DNA from: GCA-020344715 sp050115935
GTDB lineage: Archaea > Thermoproteota > Bathyarchaeia > Bathyarchaeales > Bathyarchaeaceae
Length of the DNA: 10,542 nucleotides
Direction of reading: 5' to 3'
NCBI GenBank assembly: GCA_050115935.1
Contig: JASFPO010000069.1
Location: 1 to 10,542 of the forward strand
Below the pieces are notes generated by a model that worked only from the letters and a program-made list of their open reading frames with translations, did not search any database and had not been told where the DNA came from. Position numbers and translations under genes: made by a program. Below, piece after piece: positions 5,325 through 10,542 of this stretch (the stretch's first letter is position 1; every line of letters starts with the position of its first letter).

Positions 5325-6509
5325 CTATTGTGCTATCCCAATGGTATTGCCAATTCCTGCTATTATTATGTTGTCGCCTTCCTTGCTTCGCTCAAGAATT
5401 AGCCGCTTAACTCGTTGAATTGCATCATCTATGGCATCGAAAATCTCTTTTCTCATCGGCGAAACAGCGTCTCCCACATCTTCCTTGATGATGATTGAGT
5501 TAACTGGAACCTTATGTTTGAGGGCAACCTTTTCAACTTTGTATTTGTCTACTCCTGGTCCGCCTATTGCAACGCCGACACCTTCGGCTACGTCACCTGG
5601 CTTCTCTCCTTCGAATTTTAATCCAGCATCTATGAGGATAGCTAGTGAAAATTTCCCGTTTTTCTCAATTATGCGTCTCATTGCTTCGCCAGGCTTTCCT
5701 ACGCTTGCACCGGGCCCCTCAGCTTTTATGACGTAGGCGATTCGCCCTTCTATTGGTATCTTGGCCATAACCACTTCTTTGGCGATTTTAGTTTTTTCAT
5801 GTCCACGCATTAGTTTGGCAGCTACCAATGCGCCTGCTCCGTCGCCTATTGGTTGACCATCAGCAAAAGCTTTCAGGGCGTTGGCGTAGGCTTCTGCTTC
5901 TCGCATTATTAAAGGTAGCAGCATTTGGAGTTGCATGATGATATAGAGGCTGAAGGTTTTTTTGCCTAGGATGTAGAAGTGCCTCATTATTTTGTAGATG
6001 AGGTTTAAAGCCATAGCTGCCTCAAGCGTCATCTCCAGATTGTTTGTCTGGGTTTCGTCGGCTTGAGGAGCCATGAGGCGTACATCATCTTTGAAGCGGA
6101 CGTCTCTTACGTCTAAGAGATGCTCCAATCTCCCAATGATGCCATAAGGATCAAGGTTCACTGGTGATATGGTAAAATATTCAAGAAATTGGTCAACGCG
6201 TTGTGTCGGGTCGGTTGAAGGCTTACCTTGTTCTTTTATAGTGTCTATTGCTACCTTTCTGCCTTTGTCTCGCATGAACTTCAGCCGCATTAGGGAGCCT
6301 TCGATTTCTCTGAGTATGATGTACATCTGAATTCGCTGACCGTAGAACATGAACACGATGAAGAGGCCGTAGATCAAGAACTGGAAAATCCAACCTATAA
6401 GATTGTCACCTGTTGGGAGCAACTGTGAAATCTGTGGCATTATCAATGGAAACCACTCTATGAAAAACTGTGAAGAGAGGGTAATAAACTTTGAGGATTT
6501 TCCCTCCAC
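5325..6509 (-). CDS. DUF1512 family archaeal membrane-anchored protein
   Basis: This protein of up to 394 residues matches my recollection of DUF1512, a family restricted to archaea with no known function. One N-terminal transmembrane helix (about 38-57) is followed by the conserved YGQRIQMYI (56-64), then a large soluble part with YFTISPVNLDPYGIIGRLEH (111-130), LIYKIMRHFYILGKKT (170-185) and MQLQMLLPLIM (192-202). Glycine-rich turns follow: IGDGAGALVA (221-230), EGPGASVGKPGEA (264-276), IGGPGVDKY (315-323) and AGIGNTIGI (384-392). These resemble nucleotide- or phosphate-binding loops, but no standard motif is complete. The longest frame starts at GTG 6509, but a TATA-like element sits just upstream at 6511-6519, so TTG 6446 or ATG 6440 may be the real start, leaving a short tail before the helix. 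It is followed 13 nt later by the zinc-ribbon membrane gene. Confidence 0.88.
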   Translation of the reverse strand: MEGKSSKFITLSSQFFIEWFPLIMPQISQLLPTGDNLIGWIFQFLIYGLFIVFMFYGQRIQMYIILREIEGSLMRLKFMRDKGRKVAIDTIKEQGKPSTDPTQRVDQFLEYFTISPVNLDPYGIIGRLEHLLDVRDVRFKDDVRLMAPQADETQTNNLEMTLEAAMALNLIYKIMRHFYILGKKTFSLYIIMQLQMLLPLIMREAEAYANALKAFADGQPIGDGAGALVAAKLMRGHEKTKIAKEVVMAKIPIEGRIAYVIKAEGPGASVGKPGEAMRRIIEKNGKFSLAILIDAGLKFEGEKPGDVAEGVGVAIGGPGVDKYKVEKVALKHKVPVNSIIIKEDVGDAVSPMRKEIFDAIDDAIQRVKRLILERSKEGDNIIIAGIGNTIGIAQ

Positions 6510-6524
6510 TTATATTATGTGGAG
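6504..6524 (-). promoter_or_regulatory. TATA-like element inside a perfect inverted repeat before the DUF1512 gene
   Basis: CTCCAC and GTGGAG form a perfect 6-bp inverted repeat (6504-6509 and 6519-6524) flanking a 9-nt AT-rich centre that reads ATAATATAA on the minus strand. This could be a TATA box enclosed by an operator, with transcription starting near 6488-6490. If so, the GTG at 6509 lies upstream of the transcript start. Confidence 0.4.
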
Positions 6525-6636
6525 TAGTAAGATGCAAATTACAACCGTAAGCCCGATCCAAACTGCAGAGTTTCTATGAGTTGTGCAATTAGGAGTGCAT
6601 CGAGCAAAGCAAACATAACGCTTAACAGTTTAGATG
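6510..6636. other. Intergenic stretch between the 5S rRNA and the DUF1512 gene
   Basis: These 127 nt hold the DUF1512 promoter at their left end. No tRNA-like T-loop, ORF with a ribosome site, or long U-tract terminator was seen. The minus strand just past the 5S 3' end is mildly T-rich (TTATGTTTGCTTTGC), which may serve as a weak terminator. Confidence 0.5.
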
Positions 6637-6757
6637 GGCTGCCAGCTTTCCCGGTTTTGCACGGCCGAAGACCGCACTACCGCCGGAAACGGAGCGCAGT
6701 TTAACTTCTGAGTTCGGAACGGGTTCAGGTGGGTCCCACGCCCTATGGCCGGCAACC
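6637..6757 (-). rRNA. rrf: 5S ribosomal RNA
   Basis: This is a 121-nt 5S rRNA of the large ribosomal subunit. The terminal helix is clear: GGTTGCC at the 5' end (6757-6751) pairs with GGCAGCC at the 3' end (6643-6637) over 7 bp with one G-U pair. Internal hallmarks include CCATAGGGCG near the 5' side, CCGTTCCGAACTCAGAAGTTAA in the helix III/loop C region (split here for reading: CCGTTCCGAACT then CAGAAGTTAA) and GGTAGTGCGG before the hairpin CGGTCTTCGGCCG. No 16S, 23S or tRNA gene is next to it in the window, so it is an unlinked 5S gene, as in many Thermoproteota and other archaea. A TATA box 28 bp upstream of the mature 5' end supports independent transcription. Ends are inferred from the terminal helix. 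Confidence 0.96.
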
Positions 6758-6780
6758 TGAGATATCACGTTTTCTGGGTG

Positions 6781-6788
6781 CATATAAA
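6781..6788 (-). promoter_or_regulatory. TATA box of the 5S rRNA gene
   Basis: TTTATATG on the minus strand is centred about 28 bp before the 5' end of the 5S rRNA (6757), the ideal archaeal spacing, so the transcript probably begins at or very near the mature end. Confidence 0.75.
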
Positions 6789-6825
6789 CATGACGGTGGG
6801 AGTTTCCTTTCCCAGTTTTTGCATT

Positions 6826-7161
6826 TTACTTTCTGTATCGCTTGTTTCTTTCTCGTGCTTTCAGTTTTCGGCGCCATTCTCGTTTTCTCTGTGCTCTTAT
6901 AGAAGTTCTGCGATAGCGGTGGTGAGGGCTGGCTTCCGCTCGATATTGATTTATGTTTCTGTAAAAGGTTGGATAGTCAATCTCCTTTTTCTGGAGAGCT
7001 TCGATGTTCTGGTTCAGTTGTTCCTTGTTTTCAGGGCTACCTGTTTTGTCATAGACCTCAGAATAAACGAGGTAAGCGGCATGGAATTGAAAGTCTGATG
7101 TGTTGTCAATTAAGAGCTTTTCAGGTGCAATTGATTTGTCGTTGTTGGGTTCTTCAGTCAT
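6826..7161 (-). CDS. Small protein with highly basic C-terminal tail, unknown function
   Basis: This 111-residue protein is not a family I recognise. Residues 1-78 are mixed and mildly acidic at the start (MTEEPNNDKS), with FQFHAAYLVYSEVYDKTGSPENKEQLNQNI suggesting helices (split for reading: FQFHAAYLVYSEV, YDKTGSPENKEQLNQNI). Residues 80-111 hold 17 Arg/Lys in 32 positions, including RAQRKREWRRKLKARERNK, a likely helical RNA- or DNA-binding tail. There are no cysteines and no membrane segment. TATAAAAGG (7211-7203) would start the mRNA near 7181, about 20 nt before the ATG. It lies between an aminopeptidase gene (64 nt upstream) and the 5S rRNA gene on the same strand; a ribosome-associated role is only a guess from charge and position. 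Confidence 0.75.
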   Translation of the reverse strand: MTEEPNNDKSIAPEKLLIDNTSDFQFHAAYLVYSEVYDKTGSPENKEQLNQNIEALQKKEIDYPTFYRNINQYRAEASPHHRYRRTSIRAQRKREWRRKLKARERNKRYRK

Positions 7162-7202
7162 AGCTTTCCAGGCTCATATTATGGCATAGAATAGTAAGCT
7201 TG

Positions 7203-7211
7203 CCTTTTATA
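7203..7211 (-). promoter_or_regulatory. TATA box of the small basic protein gene
   Basis: TATAAAAGG on the minus strand lies about 26 bp before a predicted start near 7181, leaving a leader of about 20 nt with GGAAAG a few bases before the ATG at 7161. It suggests that the gene can be expressed separately from the upstream aminopeptidase gene. Confidence 0.55.
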
Positions 7212-7225
7212 GATAACGCTTATTG

Positions 7226-8230
7226 TTAGATTCTGAAGCGACCTTGCTCCAAAATCAGGGTAGCTTCTCCGTTTCTCTTTGTTACTTTCACGGTAGGTTT
7301 GGAGATTAGCAGGTCTATGTGATTCTTTGACGGGTTTTTTCCTCCAGGCATGTCGGTGTTCGCTCCAAAAGCTACATGTATAGTTCCTAGGATTTTCTCT
7401 GCTTCAAGAAACTCGTCTGCAAACCTTGCTTTTGGGTTAATTCCAAAAGCGAACTCACCAACAATGTCCGACCAGTTGTCTGTCTCAAATGTGTTTCTCA
7501 CTTTGCGCAGAACATCTTCATCTTTTGAAACCAGATTCTTGGCTTTGCCGTTCTTAGCAATCACTTCTACTGGTGTTTTCAGTTTGCCGATTCCGCCGAT
7601 TGCCATGTCGCACACAAGTCTGCCATTTAGTGAATCTTCAACAGGCGCCACAATAACCTCACCTGTAGGCAGATTCATCCACTTCAACGACTTCCAATCA
7701 AGTTTCGTATCTGTGAAGAACTCCCGTCTTTCCACGCTCAGTGTTAAGTTAGTTCCTGCAGGACTGCGAATTTCCACTTTTGTTGTTCCGTTCAAGGTTT
7801 GTATGAGCTTGTCTGCCTGAGTCTGCATACTTTTATGCTCCTGAGGTGCGAGAGCCAGGGCGCCTTCGGTGAGCATGCTCATTGCTACTCCAGGGCAGTG
7901 TCCCAAACGCGAATTGCGGTTGCGAGTTTCCATCTTTACAATGCTTATTCGAAAAGGTGTCTCTTCGCGGCTTTCTCGCATGAGGTTAATGTATAAATCA
8001 GGCTTCTGTCTGGTGAAGATTTCAAGAAGTTGGGCTGGAATTTCAGTTCTAGGCTTTTTGGTTGTTTGAAGAACCGTCATTCTTGTCCATAGCCCAAGCG
8101 CCAAAGCCCCTTCTGCAAATGCTTTTCCGACTTTTATCTTTTCGTCGTCGCAGACTATGAAGATGCTCTCGCCAGGCACGGCATCAAGCACACTTTCCAA
8201 CGCGTTTTTTGCGGCTTCTCCAGCTTCCAT
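7226..8230 (-). CDS. M29-like (aminopeptidase T/AmpS-related) metallo-aminopeptidase, short archaeal form
   Basis: This 334-residue protein resembles the thermophilic metallo-aminopeptidase group (peptidase family M29, COG2309), which removes N-terminal residues from peptides in the cytosol. The core motifs fall in order: NLPTGEVIVAPVE (186-198), GEFAFGINPKA (258-268), EAEKILGTIHVAFGAN (276-291), GGKNPSKNHID (296-306). By comparison with AmpT/AmpS the metal ligands are probably E191, E259, H285, H304 and D306, all present. It is shorter than the bacterial enzymes (about 400-415), mainly N-terminal to the motifs, as is usual for archaeal relatives. The ATG at 8230 is preceded by GGATGAG. It lies 36 nt after the dehydratase gene on the same strand, so the two are probably co-transcribed, although TTTAAACG (8271-8264) could be a separate promoter. 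Substrate preference is not predictable here. Confidence 0.82.
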   Translation of the reverse strand: MEAGEAAKNALESVLDAVPGESIFIVCDDEKIKVGKAFAEGALALGLWTRMTVLQTTKKPRTEIPAQLLEIFTRQKPDLYINLMRESREETPFRISIVKMETRNRNSRLGHCPGVAMSMLTEGALALAPQEHKSMQTQADKLIQTLNGTTKVEIRSPAGTNLTLSVERREFFTDTKLDWKSLKWMNLPTGEVIVAPVEDSLNGRLVCDMAIGGIGKLKTPVEVIAKNGKAKNLVSKDEDVLRKVRNTFETDNWSDIVGEFAFGINPKARFADEFLEAEKILGTIHVAFGANTDMPGGKNPSKNHIDLLISKPTVKVTKRNGEATLILEQGRFRI

Positions 8231-8266
8231 AACTGCTCATCCAACGTCTTCTGTGCGAAAAAGCGT

Positions 8267-9235
8267 TTAAATCTTCTGCACGGCTCTAATGCTTCGTCGG
8301 ATTTGAGCAAAAAAGTCAGTTAGGTCGATGTTCCCTCCACTGATTATTATCCCCAGTCTTTTGGACCCTAAATCTATCTGTTTTGATAACACTCCTGCCA
8401 GTGAAACCGCTCCAGAAGGCTCAACCACCAACTTCATTCTCTCCCAAATCAACTGCATTGCGTCCACAATGTCTTCTTCTGAAACAGTTATTATCTGATC
8501 CACCTTCTCTCTAATTATCCTAAACGTGTTATTTCCCAGAGAGGTTCTCAAACCATCTGCGATTGTATCAGGATTCTCCACAGGAATAATTCTTCCCTCC
8601 TTGAATGATCTGAAAGCGTCATCCGCATTCTTAGGTTCAACACCTATAACCTTACATGAAGGAAGCAATCCCTTGGCTGCAATTGCTGTTCCGCTTAGCA
8701 GTCCTCCTCCTCCTACCGGACTGAAAACATAATCGAGTTCACCTACTTCCTTGACTAATTCACAAGCAGCGGTTCCAGCACCGGCAATGATCCTAAGGTC
8801 ATTGGAGGGATGTATGAGAGTATAACCGTGTTTTTCAATGAGAGGCCTAACCGCCTTCTCTCTATCGGTTGGACGAGAACCACTGACTACTATGTCTGCT
8901 CCATAACCTCTCGTTGCAGCAATTTTCACTGGAGAAGCATTTTCAGGCATAACCACTACTGCCTTAATCCTCAGAAGCTTAGCACCTAGAGCAAGTGCCT
9001 GCGCATGGTTTCCAGAAGAATGTGTTATCACTCCCTTCCTCTTCTGTTCCAGAGACAACTGTGATAAAGCATTGAATGCCCCCCTGAACTTGAAAGACCC
9101 TGTTCTCTGAAAATTCTCACATTTGAAGAAGCACTTACTGTTGGTTGCCCTGTTAAGAGTTGATGAGGACATCACAGGAGTTAGATTGGCAACTTCCTTT
9201 AGTCGTTCATATGCCTCTTCTACTTCTCTGAACAT
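8267..9235 (-). CDS. Serine/threonine dehydratase or serine racemase-like PLP enzyme (fold type II)
   Basis: This 322-residue cytosolic PLP enzyme belongs to the threonine ammonia-lyase/serine racemase group, which deaminates serine, threonine or hydroxyaspartate and sometimes racemises serine. K49 in TGSFKFRGA (46-53) is the Schiff-base lysine, SSGNHAQ (73-79) is the substrate loop, GGGGL (175-179) binds the PLP phosphate and SGGNIDL (299-305) closes the site. E200, A204 and D206 in GVEPKNADD match the spacing of the Mg-binding residues E210/A214/D216 of human serine racemase. No C-terminal ACT domain follows, so this is not the isoleucine-regulated biosynthetic IlvA. TTATATATG (9272-9264) predicts a start about 5-8 nt before the ATG, a nearly leaderless mRNA. 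It leads a run with the M29-like aminopeptidase and is divergent from the DUF885 gene. Confidence 0.9.
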   Translation of the reverse strand: MFREVEEAYERLKEVANLTPVMSSSTLNRATNSKCFFKCENFQRTGSFKFRGAFNALSQLSLEQKRKGVITHSSGNHAQALALGAKLLRIKAVVVMPENASPVKIAATRGYGADIVVSGSRPTDREKAVRPLIEKHGYTLIHPSNDLRIIAGAGTAACELVKEVGELDYVFSPVGGGGLLSGTAIAAKGLLPSCKVIGVEPKNADDAFRSFKEGRIIPVENPDTIADGLRTSLGNNTFRIIREKVDQIITVSEEDIVDAMQLIWERMKLVVEPSGAVSLAGVLSKQIDLGSKRLGIIISGGNIDLTDFFAQIRRSIRAVQKI

Positions 9236-9263
9236 TTGAATCGAGAAAGAATCTCAAAGCTTT

Positions 9264-9272
9264 CATATATAA
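9264..9272 (-). promoter_or_regulatory. TATA box of the dehydratase gene
   Basis: TTATATATG on the minus strand is identical to the box before the DUF996 gene. A start about 26 bp downstream falls near 9242, giving only a few leader bases before the ATG at 9235, with no Shine-Dalgarno needed. Confidence 0.7.
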
Positions 9273-9313
9273 CTAACGCACGTTTCTCTCCAGATTATGC
9301 ATGAATACGCATT

Positions 9314-9358
9314 AAGCTTAAATTGCTCTCTTTCTTTTAGGTTTTGAAAGGATGGTGA
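9314..9358 (+). promoter_or_regulatory. Promoter and ribosome binding site of the DUF885 gene
   Basis: AGCTTAAAT (9315-9323) is a TATA-like box, and GGTGA (9354-9358) lies 4 nt before the TTG start at 9363. A frame stop TAA at 9360-9362 directly precedes that TTG, and the first ATG in frame (9378) is 19 nt from the GGTGA, so the ribosome site decides in favour of TTG. Confidence 0.6.
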
Positions 9359-9362
9359 ATAA

Positions 9363-10542
9363 TTGCTTGCAGATGAGATGTTTGAGAAGCTAAGCAAGGA
9401 AACGTTGGACAAATTCCTTGAGATGAACCCTGATTTCGCAACTTTTCTCGGGTTACACGAACCCTATGACTTCCTATTGCCTAATGGTTCTACTGAGGCT
9501 TTCGTGGAAAACCTTCGACTATTGGAAGAATGGATTAAACGCCTAAACGAGACCATAAAAAAAGATGAACTAAATGAAGACAACAGAATAGACTGGGAAG
9601 TAATTGAAAAGTCCTATGAACAATTCAAATTCTCCTTCTATGAGCAGCGGACACATGAGCTCAATCCAGACGCCTTGGAAGACATAGGCGCACTAGTCTT
9701 CATAATGTTTAGTCGAGATTACGCCCCCCTTGAAAAAAGAGTTGAAGCCATTGCGGCCCGCCTAGAAAAGACTCCAAAGTACTTGGAAGAGTTCCATTCC
9801 AGATTTGAGCAATCACAGCCCGTGAAGCTTTGGACTGAGCTGGCTATTGAAAAAGCCCAAAACATGGGAGGACTATTCCACTTCGTTATCCAAGCTACGA
9901 AAGACAAGGTTTCAGCAGAAGTTCATGATAGGCTGAGAAAAGCGGTCGAGAATCTTCAACCAGCGCTTAAAGCACACATGGAATGGCTCCAAAACTTGCT
10001 GGCAAAAACGAAAGAAGAGTGGGCTCTGGGCAGAGAGAAATTCGAGAAGCTCATTCAACTACGCGAGTTGGGGATGAGTTCAGATGAGATCCTACAGCTG
10101 GGTATGAAATACCTGAAAGAGCTGAAAGCCAAAAGGGAGCAGTTAGCTAAGCAAATAGCTCCTGGAAAACCCGCAGAGGAGGTCCTAAAGATGATAAAAG
10201 CTAAAGCTCCTAAAGTCTTCGAAGAAACCTTGGAATTCACAAGGAAAACCATGAAAGAGGCCAGAAGTTTTGTATTGGAAAACAATATTGCCACAACTTA
10301 CGCTGAAGACAAATTGATAGTTGAGGAGACACCAGCTTTTCTCACGCCAATAATTCCGTTCGCAGCTCTATGGATGCCCGCTAAATTTGACAAGCCACAA
10401 ATAGGTATATACATTGTAACCAGACCAAAAGACCCCGCTAACCTAGGTAAGCATCTGAACTATGCGAGCATAAGGAACACTGCTGTTCATGAAGCCTTTC
10501 CCGGTCATTTCCTGCAAGGAGCCACTTCCAACAGGGGAAGCT
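9363..10542 (+). CDS. DUF885 family putative zinc metallopeptidase (cut by window end)
   Basis: The visible 393 codons begin LLADEMFEKLSKETLDK after a TTG start. The segment EMNPDFATFLGLHEPYD (20-36) is the N-terminal pattern of DUF885 proteins. The long middle is rich in charged helices (about 55-330). HEAFPGHFLQ at residues 376-385 is the family's HExxPGH signature: H376, E377 and H382 are probably zinc ligands and catalytic base of a gluzincin-like peptidase. Members usually have about 550-600 residues, so roughly a third is missing beyond the right edge. No signal peptide is seen, so a cytosolic enzyme acting on peptides is likely. The first in-frame stop upstream touches the TTG. It is divergent from the dehydratase gene. 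Substrate is unknown. Confidence 0.9.
   Translation, partial: MLADEMFEKLSKETLDKFLEMNPDFATFLGLHEPYDFLLPNGSTEAFVENLRLLEEWIKRLNETIKKDELNEDNRIDWEVIEKSYEQFKFSFYEQRTHELNPDALEDIGALVFIMFSRDYAPLEKRVEAIAARLEKTPKYLEEFHSRFEQSQPVKLWTELAIEKAQNMGGLFHFVIQATKDKVSAEVHDRLRKAVENLQPALKAHMEWLQNLLAKTKEEWALGREKFEKLIQLRELGMSSDEILQLGMKYLKELKAKREQLAKQIAPGKPAEEVLKMIKAKAPKVFEETLEFTRKTMKEARSFVLENNIATTYAEDKLIVEETPAFLTPIIPFAALWMPAKFDKPQIGIYIVTRPKDPANLGKHLNYASIRNTAVHEAFPGHFLQGATSNRGS

Noticed and set aside
6510..6636. Possible tRNA or terminator next to the 5S rRNA
   Set aside because: There is no T-loop sequence, no acceptor stem and no CCA-type end, and only a mildly T-rich stretch rather than a clear T-tract.
6745..7098. 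Plus-strand frame of 117 codons opposite the small basic protein
   Set aside because: It starts inside the 5S rRNA gene, is the antisense of a better supported minus-strand gene with its own TATA box, and has no recognisable domain.
7350..7820. Plus-strand frame of 156 codons
   Set aside because: It is antisense to the M29-like aminopeptidase, whose active-site motifs show that the minus strand is coding; no ribosome site or motif supports the plus strand.

Overview
The window looks like archaeal chromosome, probably from the Thermoproteota/Bathyarchaeia side, although the taxon is inferred and cannot be proven here. The evidence is an archaeal/eukaryal-type PheRS alpha chain with N-terminal winged-helix repeats directly followed by pheT, an archaeal TrpRS, a type II methionine aminopeptidase, DUF996 and DUF1512 proteins, TATA-like boxes about 25-30 bp before inferred transcript starts, GGTGA-type ribosome binding sites, and a 5S rRNA gene that is not next to any other rRNA gene in the window. 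All genes look intact except the two cut by the window ends. No mobile element, tRNA or CRISPR array was seen.

Layout: (1) 1-3002, minus strand: trpS, a 220-nt gap, pheS, then pheT (cut by the window edge). This is a co-oriented aromatic aminoacyl-tRNA synthetase block. (2) 3003-3253: a divergent promoter region. (3) 3254-4906, plus strand: a DUF996 membrane protein and map. map overlaps the next, convergent gene by 9 nt. (4) 4898-6509, minus strand: a DUF1512 membrane protein followed by a small membrane zinc-ribbon protein, probably one operon. (5) 6637-6757, minus strand: a 5S rRNA with its own well-placed TATA box. (6) 6826-9235, minus strand: a serine/threonine dehydratase-like PLP enzyme, a short M29-like aminopeptidase, and a small very basic unknown protein. 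(7) 9363-end, plus strand: a DUF885 putative metallopeptidase, divergent from the dehydratase and cut by the window end. Peptidases and a hydroxy-amino-acid dehydratase close together suggest a peptide- and amino-acid-using lifestyle (inference).

The most interesting region is the trpS-pheS gap (1667-1886). On the minus strand it holds a tiny ORF with a well-spaced GGTGA site that encodes MSCQFQKFDF, which is three Phe codons in ten, upstream of the phenylalanyl-tRNA synthetase genes. The Phe-codon end of this ORF can pair over about 12 bp with the last codons of trpS. A separate 6-bp inverted repeat could hide the pheS Shine-Dalgarno sequence. Together these could form a leader-peptide control device for archaeal pheST. 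A weaker parallel lies upstream of trpS: two mutually exclusive hairpins around a Trp codon with a GGTGA site. These are hypotheses read from sequence. The main competing view is that internal TATA-like boxes start pheS transcripts downstream of the tiny ORF.
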